The translations under genes were made by a program, and so were the position numbers. Below are positions 1-12,600 of a stretch of DNA of 64,000 bases, piece after piece. Below the pieces are notes generated by a model. It saw only the letters and a program-made list of their open reading frames with translations, did no database searches and had not been told where the DNA came from. The DNA comes from Elysia chlorotica. Its lineage: Eukaryota > Mollusca > Gastropoda > Plakobranchidae. The stretch lies in contig RQTK01000047.1 in assembly GCA_003991915.1 (NCBI GenBank), positions 155,568 through 219,567 of the forward strand. Reading direction: 5' to 3'. How positions within the stretch are numbered: position 1 is the stretch's first letter; each line of letters opens with the position of its first letter.

Positions 1-66
1 ATCCTCTATAAATCCTCTATAAATCTTCTATAAATCCTCTATAAATCATCTATAAATCCTCTTATT
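1..66. repeat. 11-bp minisatellite next to a dynein splice donor
   Basis: About five and a half copies of ATCCTCTATAA with single-base variants (ATCTTCTATAA, ATCATCTATAA). It ends within 10 bp of the donor of exon 78-275, and may extend beyond the window. Confidence 0.85.
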
Positions 67-77
67 GGTTCAGTCAC

Positions 78-1482
78 CTGTTGCTGTGACAGGTGATCCC
101 CGCTGTGCTCAGTGGGCGGCTCCCCATCTGTGTCCTCAGATATGGCGTTGAGAGTTGCTATAATCTCATCCATCATGGCGGTGTAGAGCCGCATCAGCAT
201 CTGGACCTGGTGCATCTCGCTAGTGGGTAGGAAAGTCTTGCAGTTTCGCCTCACAAAGTCCAGGCAGGGCTCCACCTGGCGGCAACAGATAGATGGGAGA
301 TTAAAGTAAAGTTGGTCCCATGCTCTTGATGGAGCGTTGGGGAACCAAGAGTTTGTGTTCTGATTTTACTGATGGCAATAGATAGATGAAAGAGTAAGAT
401 ATTTAAGATTAAAGACAAGTTCTTTTTAAATTTTACTCTATTTATCCTCTGGAATTATTCATTGTTCAGAAATTGCAAATTGATGTTTTCTAACTCTGAT
501 AAATTTTAAAAAATTGGTTCCATCAAATAAAAAAAACAACATATTTATCAAAATAATGAATATAAGACACTACATTGGAACAAAGCAAGCATTCTTTAAT
601 TTTATTCATTTAAAAAATCATAATGTAATGCCTGTGGCATAAAGACATCTTTTAATTGAAATTTGCTTTAAAAAGGCCAAAAATAAAATTAGAGCCCTCT
701 TAACAAAATTTAAAATATACAAGATGTTAGTAATAATAACCAGGATAACATTTAAAAACCATTAACATAAACACTTACCAACAATCGCTTAATTTAAAAA
801 ATGCAGGTATTTGCTTATTTCGCATAACATTAAAATTCTCTTAGCGCAAACTGACTTCTGCATGGGCAAAATGATTCACAGTTAAAACAAGTCAGTCAAA
901 GTGTCCAATCCACTCACAAGCCAATTGAAAAGATCTTCTCTTTAGAAAGCTTATAGCTTTTTTTGTTTTCGTAAAGTACCATATAGTACCATTTTTTTTT
1001 TCAATTCTCAAATTTCATAGGCAGAACATTTCATTGTCAAAAGGAGTCAGCTGAAGAGTTAAAAAATCCACTCACAAGCCAATCAAACAGATCTTGAACG
1101 AGTTCCTTCTGCTCTTTAGAGAGCTTTTCCGGCAGGTGGTACATCATATAGGACTGGACGCTCGGCTGCCATCCCATCATGTGAGGCTCCAGGTACACCA
1201 TACCACAGCGGCTCACTGTGGCGGGAGATGCCTGCTCCAGATCGGCCGGCTCAAAGATCAGGTTCATCTTGTTGGACATCTGGATAATCTCACCGCTCAT
1301 GAGACAAAGCTGAAATTCCATCATAAAGGTGTGAGTAGTTGGCGAAAATATGGTGTGGAAGGGGGGAAATCATTAAGCAGTCATTGCCACAAGCGTGATA
1401 ACTTTTTTGTGATGCTGATTATAAATATATGTACATAAGTCTTGTACTTTTCTATTTGTTGCCTTTGCATTATTATTATTAA

Positions 1483-1530
<48 letters not shown>

Positions 1531-3685
1531 AATGACTATTATTACAATAACTGCAACTGTTATTTCTGTTAGTTTTAATGCGCTATCAATAAGGGTAGCA
1601 ACATTGGCAGTAACAAGTATAACAACAGTAGTCATAAACATGAAACTCTGAGTCTAAATGCCATGCTGATATATCTAAAATTTGAAGTACATTCATAAAG
1701 CCATATTAGAAAGTGCATTTTTGTACACATTATTACTAGCTAATGAATATATTATTTTAAACTTACTAAACTTTATCAAGGCTGATTTTTTAACAAATAA
1801 GACTTTGTGTTTTCTTGAAAGAAGAATATATCCATAGACTCACTTTCTTGTTGTCATCCAGTACAGTATTCATGTTTTCAATCCACACTGCATCCACAGG
1901 TCCATCAAAGAGAATCCACTTTCTGTTGCTGTCTGGGTTGCTAGCGTATTCTCTAAATGTGTTTGCCAACACACCTAGGTAAAACACAGAGTATGTAGGA
2001 TTCTAAATTTTTGCTCTGGAATAAAATGTCAGGTTTTGTGTTTTGTGCTGGTCTAAGGGCATTATGTAAACAGAGTAATAGCAAGACATTGTCAAGTTCT
2101 AATATCTTTGTTTTTGTAAAAAGTACTAGTCGTGATAAAAACAAATGTTAAGTTTTCAAAAGCTTTACCAATTGTGTGAGGCAACCAGACTGAATCAGGC
2201 ACAGGTTGATATTATATCTTTTGAGAAAGAGCCGTCTAACCATAAAAAACTACTCTCTATATTGACCTTTTTTATTTCGAAAGAAAAAGGATTATCTCTG
2301 GTTCTAGAAATGATAAAGTCATAATTTGTTCATTCTCTTAAAATTCATTTAATGCTCCTTAGTACACTAGAAATAACTTTAAAAGTTTAAATTTCCGCTT
2401 GTGCCCTATTCACCTCAATTGCTCCACATGTATATATTTTTACTTATAAAATTGGCTGAGGAAATTTTTTTCTTACTATTTCCTTTTGTCAGGTATTCAG
2501 CAGACTTGAGAGAGCAAAATTTAGCATATTATTTATTAAATCAAACATAGGTAATGGGTATAGGTATAACATATGTATAAACCAGGCTCAATCATGATAT
2601 ACTGACCATCAGACCACTCATGAGACACTGGGTCAAAGCAACCATAAAGCTGCCCCATGGTGATGGCTTTGGGATTAATGATGCGAAACACGGTGCGGAA
2701 TTCTTCATAGGCTTTAGAGTCTTGCAGATCTCCGAGCGTGTCAGCCAAGACCTGGTAGGACTGTGTCTTCCCTCCCAGGGGATCTCCAACAATCATCATT
2801 CCGTGACGCACCAAGATCATCTCGTAGACCTATGGGAACATGCAACAAGGAGAATGCTGAATCGATAATCCCCCTTTTAGGATTATTACATTATTGCTAA
2901 ACAGTGTGTTTTAAGGATTATTACATTATTGCTAAACAGTGTGTTTTTTTATATGTACACTTAAATGTATGTGTTTTTCAGATAAAATTTAGCTTGTGTA
3001 GGTTTGTAAATGTAAGTGTGTCAAATACACTGATTGGTAGATTTTAAGATGAAAAATGAGGTTGAAAAGTAGACATCGGCTTAACAATAAACAACTCGGA
3101 ATTTCATATTATACCAAACTTTAAAAATAAATTAAAATGTAAGAGCAACAAGAGCATCCGGATTTTGATGGAGACATGGTCTATTAAAATTTACACATTT
3201 TGTAGTTGTCAAAACTTTTAAGTCACATAGATCAATGCTATTTATTTTAAAAGTCAGTGAATTACAATAAGAAGCCTGACAGAGAATCCACTTGGAAAGA
3301 GATCTAGCAGAAGGGAGAGTAAAATGAAAGAAAATGGAGAGTCATGGAGAAAACTGAGAGTCTTAACAAAAGATAGAAGGAATTGGAAGTGTTGTGTTGA
3401 CAGCTTGTGCTCTGCTGGGAGCTAAAAGACAAAGAAAAAGAAGAAAATGCCAACCTGAACGGCCACTCCAGAACATAGCCTACAGAGTGCTGATATTAGA
3501 CGCTAAGCAACAAACTCAAACTCAATGCCAACCTGAATAACTTTGTCCACAAAGAACTGATTGGGCTGGAGCTCTCGGTTGCGGATGTTTTCTTCCATGC
3601 ATTCCAGGAAAACGCCATAGTCTGGCTGTGGAAGCTCCACCCCTGGGAACAGATCTGAGATGATGCCCTCAAACAGGGGAACATC
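78..3685 (-). CDS. DNAH3: DNAH3-like exons: AAA2 module and start of AAA2-AAA3 spacer
   Basis: Exons 3533-3685, 2607-2829, 1844-1974, 1076-1309 and 78-275. 2607-2829 carries the AAA2 P-loop (GDPLGGKT) and [13 protein letters not shown]. 1844-1974 carries the Walker B region [17 protein letters not shown]. 1076-1309 carries [10 protein letters not shown] and [18 protein letters not shown]. 78-275 carries [15 protein letters not shown] and ends HLSQQQ at a GTGACT donor (72-77). AAA2 in dyneins binds ATP structurally. The gene continues beyond position 1. Confidence 0.95.
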
Positions 3686-6600
3686 CTGCAAAAAGGCAAG
3701 GATAAAAAATGGAATACAGTATGAAGGTATTGGATAGGTCTGTCGTATAAAAAAATGCAAGTTGGAGATTATTTTGTGAAAAGGCAAAGGAATATACCGA
3801 GTACAGGAAAAAATACATTTTGGAGTCTAATAAAAGGAGAATGTTACATGTTGAGGTAAAAAAGATTTTAATACTTTGAAAAAGAACATCTTATTTGTAT
3901 AAAATTTATCCCTCATCAAACAAGACTTTTTAAAATATTTCACACAAAACATACTTAATGGACTTTTCCATTTGAAACTAAAATTGAGCGTGGGCAAACA
4001 AAAAAAATCAACTCTATTGTACACAAAAATGTATGTAGCTACTGAAATGTTTCGGTTCCCAGATTTTTTTCTCAACTAGAAAACATGCATGCAACACAGA
4101 TTTGTATTCTCAAAGTCTAAGATCAGAAGTACAACACTGCTCTCAGCCTACAACTCGTCCTAAAATAAATGAGTGAGAAGTCATAAGATGAGTTGTATGC
4201 TACAGCATCATTTTAATTACATCTCTTGGTATGCAAGAAGATTGTAAAGCCAATATAACACAAAACATGCATTAATGATAAATAATAACACACCTGTGCT
4301 AAGAATTTGGGCAAGTTGACATCATTGATGGCTTTGAGGAGAAGGACAGCCTCATCCTGGGCTGGATACTTGAGCTTCAGATTGCCTGCCGCTGTGAGGA
4401 CAGACTTGACAGCCCTCATCCCGTAGTCGTAGTGATGTTGGGAGGAGAGCTGCTCACTGCACAGTCGGTACACGGCCACAATCTTGTTGGCCAAGCTGGA
4501 GATTGAGAGGGCAGTTTATAGATTTACGTTATATATGTGATTTCTATTCCTCTTGCTCGTTTTTTTTCTGTTTTTTATTTTCCCATCTTTTTTATTTTTT
4601 AAAAATCCTGTTAATTTCTCTTTGACCTTTGAAATCATTTCACAAATACAAGATACAACGATATAAAAGGCGTAATTCTATGGCATTCAAAAAGAATATC
4701 CTAATATTAAATAGGTACAAAAGAATCAAAATTATATATCCTGAAAGATCTAAGATCTAGATCTAGATTCTAGATTTTAGTTAACAGTCACCGGAATCAG
4801 AGATGAGAGGTGAAAGATGCTCCTGAAGTGCCTGCCATTTGTAAACCAATCTAAATCTAGATCTAGATCTAGAAGCCTGTAGGCGGGCGGACTTCGATTA
4901 TTGAAATTGAATAAAATACCTGACAGCTTACTCCCTGTCTTTTTTCTATTAAAATTGAATTATAGGTCTGCCCTGTCTGTTTGTGTTTGTTATTTTTTTT
5001 GAATAATTTTATTGGCATGATTTGTTTGATTCAAAAAGACAGGGAGCGAGCGATTTGATTGTATTCAATTGTTTATTTGAACACAGGTTTAATCATGGGG
5101 GTGAGAAGAAACATACATGAGCACATAAAATTGATCTGTCAAGCAATTGAAACTCTGTCTCTCACACTCACTAGCTTTCTATCTCTTTCCACAGGTTGAC
5201 TGACTCTGATTTAATCAAATCCTACCCACTCGCACTTCGCCCACCCACCCATTTGATCGCCTACAGGCTAGGGAATACAAAATTCAAAGAGTGTCGTTTA
5301 CTGGACCTAGATTCTAGCGTAGATCTAGACCCAATCTATGATTTTAAACTACTGAGAAGTTCTGAAACCATTTGAGTTATAATTACTAATATCTAATCTA
5401 GATCTTGATCTAAAATAATGCTATGTAATCTGGCTTTTTAAAACTTAGGCATGAGCCATCCTTTACTCTTCGGTCTTCCCTCCATCTCCCATAGTGATGA
5501 GTTGACACATAGTTAGGATTGATTACATCGATCGAGTAATTTAAATATCCACACAGAGTGATCGATCAATGTTATTATTGACACCGAGTGATATAATCAT
5601 TGACCAAGAGTAAGGTTATCAACACAGGAGTGATTTTTTTATTGACACAGAGTGATTTTGTCAGTAGGTTTAAAGTTCCATTCTTTACTCTTTCCTTCCC
5701 TCCATCTCCCAGAACATTGATTTGTAGGTTACTTGGCGCAAGCAGTTGTAGATGTGAGTCTCTTTGATCCTCAGCTCCTGCCTTCATTTCTGGGTTGAAC
5801 CTCTTAACCCCTTCAGTGCCTATAGCCCGTGCGTGGCACGGGCCAAACCTATCACTCTGTGTGCCTATAGCCCGTGCCACGCACGGGCCTATGACGATCC
5901 GCTTTTCACGTATGGTCTAAGGGATTCAACTGTTTTTATTAGGTTGTTTGTTTCGTGTGTGATCTCCCTTGATAGTCCAGCAGCCATTTTTGTGTTTTCA
6001 ACTGCTAGTGACCGGTCCAGGTCTAGATCTAGATCTCCATTGCTTTATTCTAGATCTAGATCCAGATCATCGTAGTTGATGTAATTTTCAATAACAATTT
6101 TTTTTCCACACAAACTAAATTTTGAATGTATAACATGAAAGTATGTTGTGTCAGTCACATTTGTGTGGAATATCTCTTAGATATCTCTGTCGATAGCCGA
6201 GATATAGGCGAATTTGTACAAGTAGTCATAAAGAGGGAAAAACTCCCCCGGCACATAGGTGCATAATAGGGCTGGCACTGAAGAGGTTAAGGGGTTATTC
6301 ATGGTTCTAGGCCTATTGGTCATTTAATAACAGTGAATCTTTTTATTCATTTTTCTTTGACCTTTTGAATCATTTCACAAATACAAGGACATAAAAGTTG
6401 TAAGTATGTGTTATTAAAAAAAAATTCTAATATTAAATAGGTACAAAAGAATCAAGAACCTGCTCACTGTACAAGTAGGTTCTTAAAATCATGACAAAAT
6501 CATTACATAAGCCCTCTAAGCAATTTGTTTTAACACAACAATTAGCTAATATGTTTACTTAAATGTAATGTTCTTAACTTATTATAGGAGATGAGTTGTA

Positions 6601-9600
6601 TCCAACGACCTTCAGCATAAATTCTATTCATAGGGATATCCTCTCTAATGTTCCCAGATGATCTTACACAATGCATCTCTATTAGAAAACCTAATAATGT
6701 AGACATGACATACCTTCTTGCATCTACAAATCCCATGGAGTAAAGCTGGATCTCCCCAATCATACCGTAGTCGGGCACCATCATGGCAACTGTGCGGAAA
6801 AGGACCTACATGGGGAATAAATAAAGCAACAGGTTCAGTGGACAAATGTTGTGTTTTGAAACCTAAGGGGTTGGGTTTCATGCCAAAGCTGAAGATTTTA
6901 ACATGTATTTTTAATATGAACATGATTGATTTGAAAAGTTGCATCCTTGAAAACTTCAACCCAGACTTCTTCTAGGGTAAATGAAGAATGACCCAAGTTG
7001 GGTTTTCCTTTAATATTTTGTTTTAATCCTCTTATGAAACTATTTTATTTTTTCTCTTTTTGTACTTTTGTATTCAAGAAGAAAACAGAAGAGGAGGAAG
7101 AAAAAACACATGACAAACAATATACTAAACGATATAATATCATTTTTACTTCAACACATACAGATTTTACTTTTTTATGGCTTTTTCCCCTGATGACTCC
7201 ACAACAAAGTGGTTTCAACAATTCCAAACAAACAATCAAACTACAGTGCAAACGACGACTCACCTTTAAGTTGTCTGGCAGCTCCTGGCGACCAGCGTAG
7301 CCTGGGTTCATGGTGATGAAGATGGTACAGGTCGGGTTTAGCGATAGCTCTGTACCCTCAAATATGAACCTCTTGAGTTTGGCAGCAATTGCTTGCTGAA
7401 TACTCTGGATCTGCTGAGCGATGACAGACAACACCTCCAGCTCGATACGGTTGAACTCGTCAAAGCAGGCCCATGCACCGGCTTGGGCAAGACCTTTGAA
7501 AAACTTGCCCATTGCTTTGTAGTCAAGTCCATCAGAGCAGTTGAATACCACACACTGTAAACAGACAATGAGCGAAGAGGAAAATGTTTTTTTCCGTTTG
7601 TGGGAGCAAGTAGGAGTTTCATGTTTAAACTATCCATTTCTCTTTGATGAAAACATTTTTTAAAGTTGATAAATGTTTGTTTGCTTTTCAAGCTTATGAG
7701 CAACTGCAAGTACTCAAACCATTATACCTAAAACATTAGCAAAAATTACAAAACTGGAAATACCTTTCCTCTTTCATTTTCATATGCTCCAGTGAGCAGG
7801 TAAATGTATAACAGATAACTTGGATGAAGCTCCCATAGGAGAGAAAATAACTTTTTTATAAAAAAAAAAAAAATAAATAATCAATCAGGTATTATCTTAC
7901 TGACTCCAGTAATTATACAAATTAAAAAATAAGGAAAGTCCTTAAATCAATCTTGAACTTGGTATAGTTTTTTATTATTTTTATTTAGATGCTACCTGAT
8001 TGGCACTAATTTTTTTTTCTGGAATGTTACCTGTTTGGCAACAGCTTTGGCCAAATCCTTGCTTGTTTCTGTTTTTCCAGTCCCTGCTGGTCCCTCAGGA
8101 GCACCACCCAAGTTCAGTTTCAGTGCTCCCATTAGAGTTCTGGGCGGTAATAGTGAAACGTCCACAATTACTTCACATTAAAAGGCCACTTTCAAAGTAC
8201 ATGAGTTATAAAGATAATTATGAGAACTGAATAAAACACAAACAGACATTGTTCTAGAACATCCTGGCTAACAAAATCTTCAGAATAAATTAACAGGAAT
8301 ACATGTATCGTTTTTTGTTGAAAGATATTTTTATCTCTTAGGATATATCATTGGCGATCATAGCACTTTGTGTTTTAAGGAAGAAATAATCACCTTCTAA
8401 AAACTGTCTCTTGTTTTTGCTTGCCTTATTTAACAATATTGTAAATGGGTAGCTTTCATGATACTTTCTTGTGGACGAGAATTTTGTTTCCTTGTAAGAA
8501 CGATTTTGTCCTTAAGCATGGCAAATGGTTAATGACCAACCTGTAACATCTATCAGTGAGGGGAGTGATGACAAGACGGGGCGAGTTGCCCAGATACTCA
8601 TAGCCATATGCAATCTCTGTTGTGATCATGTGGACATATACATCCCTGCCGGCTGCATCAAAGTAGTATCTCATCTGGGACAGCCAATTAAAGTCCGCTG
8701 GGCTGCGAATGTTGTTTTGTGTCAAATTGGCTAGCACATCTCGAGCTGGGAGATTAAAATGTGAATTTCACAATGCTTTATCAATTTCAAGACCGTACCA
8801 GACAACTTAAAATTTAGTGAGCTCAAGGAAAGAGGCTTCAAACAAATTTAGTGAGATCAAGGAGAGAGGCTTTAAACAAAGTCCTATGACAGACAGAGTT
8901 GCATGATCAAGACAAAGAGATATCAGATAACAAACATAAGTAGGTGAGTAAGGGAGAAAATAAAACCACAACTTCATTTTGCTAAAAATTAAATATCAAT
9001 TAATTAATGTAGACTGGAACACAAATCCTTACCGTGCACGTCAATGACAGTGAGGGCTCCCAGTGTGATCCTTGTCCCACTCTCGAGTTTACCTCGCACC
9101 AGCTCGACAATCTGGTCAATCTGGCGGTTGCAACGCTCCAGGTAAATCTGGTAAGAGAAAAATATAACATTTATTGCTGATATTTTTATTCTTATGGAAG
9201 GGTGAACCATGATTTTTGAAATCATAGATTGTAATGTTGCAGACAACAATAAAATGATTTCATAATATATGTGCTGTTTAACGCCCCTTTTCCTCAGTGT
9301 AGTAAAATTTAAACAGATCTTTCAAAGAATCATAAATATCTGTATAAATACTTTTATTAAAGTTTTCTATTTAGATATAAATGAATTGACACTATTAGAC
9401 ATATTTTTCTAAATTAGTTAACTGACTAACTCCGCATTTAAATTCATGGTTGGACTAATAAACAAACATTTAACGGATTTAATCAGTTAAAATCTAAAAT
9501 TTCTATCAGATTACGACTGCCTCTGACCCTTAATTCTCCCTAACCCTATCTTTTCTATTAATCTCAAGTCTACACTTTAAGTTGATGACCACACAAGTCA

Positions 9601-12600
9601 ATCTTTAAATGCCCATATCCCTGTTTTTTTTAACCCTCCTTTATATTCACATCTGTCACTAACCTTCAATCCTCCCTCTGTCTTCATGGCCTCGGTGACC
9701 TCCAGTGTCCAGTAAAGGGAACTAACACACAACACCACCTGACCTGGCCACTCCACCACCCAACGTTTCCGCGGTGTCACCTTGTAGCCAGTATTGGAGT
9801 CAATGACAACCTTACGCAGACTGCTGATCATCACATCCTCAACTTGCAGGAGCCACTTCTCAACCATACCCTACACAAAGGAAGAAAAAAACAAACAGAC
9901 AGGCTTGATTTAGTTGTTGCAATAGTTTTATTAATTTTTTACAATATTCAACAACAATGATATTGTAAGTGCTTTTTCATCATCATCTTCTGTTGCTGCT
10001 GAAGAGGTTAACATGAAATTGTGTATCACTCCTCCCTGCTCTGGACTTTTGCTGTACATTTTGAAATCTTCCTGCCCGGTCTTTTAAGTCATCCAAAAAG
10101 TTTCTTTTTGATTTGCCCTGCCTCTTATCTCCTCTGCTATACCATCCATTACATCGTTACATAGAAAATCATGGCATTTTAGTGCTTTATGGAAAAGTGA
10201 AAGAGGCTAATATTTAAAAAAAACAAGAAAATCTGAAGTTGTGGCATCTCAGTAAAAGTTACTTTGGCTTTGGCTGGGACGATCATGGTCGAGAACGGAA
10301 CAGTCTCATTCTCTGCAGACACCATCCCAATAATCTCTTCTTTGTCAGTGAACTCCAGTTTAGCAATGCCCTCAAAGCATTTCTTCAGATGAGGCTGCAC
10401 CCGCAGTGGATCTTTGGTCTCTGACAAGATCTCAAGCAGCTCATCATTAGACAAGAAGAAGAATCTGGTAGGAGAAACATTGGGAAATATAAATGAGTGA
10501 GAATATAGAAAGTAAAGTGGGTCCCATACACTTGACAGAGCATTTGGGAATCCAACATTTAGGGTCTCGATTTTAATAGCCAAATGGCATTTGTGAGGTA
10601 GGATGCCATTACATTCCTTACCACAAACAAGTGTGTATATACTTAACCCCCCCAAAAAATATGTCACTGAATACGAACAGAGGTGGGTGCCTATTGTGAA
10701 TCATATCAAGAGTAACAATGATTCATCCAATAATTTTTATACTTTGTATCAACAGTTTAACTTATGGTTAACCTACTGTTGCCTGTATTTGTCTGTGGTG
10801 TCACAGGATTTTTATGGTTTTATATAATTGTGCCACAAAGGAAGCTATATCTTTTTACATCCTCATGATAAACACTTATAAGTATACATCAATGTAAAGG
10901 TCTTTGGATGAGGAAAGTGAACAAAATAGTGCAAATTATGCAAACTAATTGACGCCCCCAAAAGGTCATGATCAAATAATTATTGTTCTTTCAACAGTTT
11001 TACAACCTATAACGTAATGTATCTACTTTTAGAAAATGTATAGTTTGACAAAGTTTGAGTGGTGCTGTAATTATTGAATTTTTTTTTTTTATGTGAGTTC
11101 ATGAGCTTTTTTTTAAACAAAAAAAAAACAGAAGTACATTTATACTTGAGCACATTATTTCATATTTTCATATTTTTCTATTACTTTATTTATTAGTTGT
11201 CTCTTATCAGCCGACCCACTAGATTGACCCTAATACTACAGAAAGGTGCACCGACCAATTTAATCGGTTGATCAACAGCTATAGGGTTAAATTCTAAGAT
11301 ACTGGTATGTGTTATAATTTTCCAAATCCAAGCACAAAATATGAATTATAGAAAAAAATAACATAAATAACAGGTACCAACCGTGGGAAAAACAGTCGCT
11401 TTTTCTCTAGGTAGGCATTTAATCCTTTCTGAATGTCTTCCAGGAGAACATTAGCTTCTCTAAGTCTCCCAAGCATGTTGTTTTGACCAGTGGAAATCAG
11501 GCAGTTGGTGTTCTGAAGTGGAAAAAAAAAAGAAATTCATATTGTAAATAATCTATTAATGAGTAACCATGTTTTCAGATAACATTATTGCAAAGTAAAA
11601 ACAGTGATCAATTTCAATAGCTCTCTTGGATTTGTAATACCTACAACCAGAATTGTAAAGCATTTGATAATTTTATTTATCTCAACAAGCATGATTTACC
11701 TTGCCTTAGATCTGCAACAAAGAAAAAAAAACTAGGTTGTAAATAATCCTGAAAAGGGATTTTAATTTTTGTGTATTCAAATTCGTATTGCGACATAATG
11801 AAAGATATTGTTTTATTTATATTTTATTTTAAAATGTTTTAGACAACAGCAACAAAACCCTTAATCACATTTTTTTTTTTAATCACATGCGCAAAATCTC
11901 ACTTTGCTAGTTTCACACATGATGTCCCTCCAGTAACTGTCAACGATGCCAAACTTCCGGCCCTCCTCTGGCATCTGAGCCATGATGTCTTCAGAGCTGA
12001 AGATGGGCTCTAGATAAAGCCAGGTGGCTTGAACCTGTGTTTGCAGGACAATTTGGTGTAGAGAGTTTACATTCATATAGAATTAACTGCTTTCAGAGGG
12101 GAATAAATTTAAGAGCATTCAGATAAAAAATAATCTTAAAATATCAAATGCGCAAAGCAAAGGAATGGTGATTATTTTAAGACATTAGCAACCAAAATTT
12201 TAAAAGTATTAAATTACTAAACAATCGTTTTATACAAAAATACATCTGCAAAAAAAAACAAAATGACTATTATATAGTCTAGGGATCAATACAAAAGTAA
12301 CTGATAGAGACAGATACCTAAGCATTAAGTCAACATAGCATGTATGTTATATTACCTTATCACCATAATATGATCCCTTGGAAAACCTGGGAGATCATAA
12401 TTAACGACGAAAGAACAAGGCTCTATCTCAACACAGTTACTTTGCGTAAAGTATGGCTCTAATTTTCCTATCAGGATTAATAAGTTATTGCGTTGTACAT
12501 TCGCTCACCTTGAGCCACTCGTCAATTATGTCCTGCATGAGTAGAAGTTTCTCTTCCCACTCCCTCATCTCCTGCTCAAATGGTTTGATGAATGGAGATC

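Noticed and set aside
5764-6075. Arg/Ser-rich ORF (RSRSRSR) resembling an SR protein
   Set aside because: It is produced by the TAGATC repeat inside the piggyBac MITE; no splice signals or other coding features.
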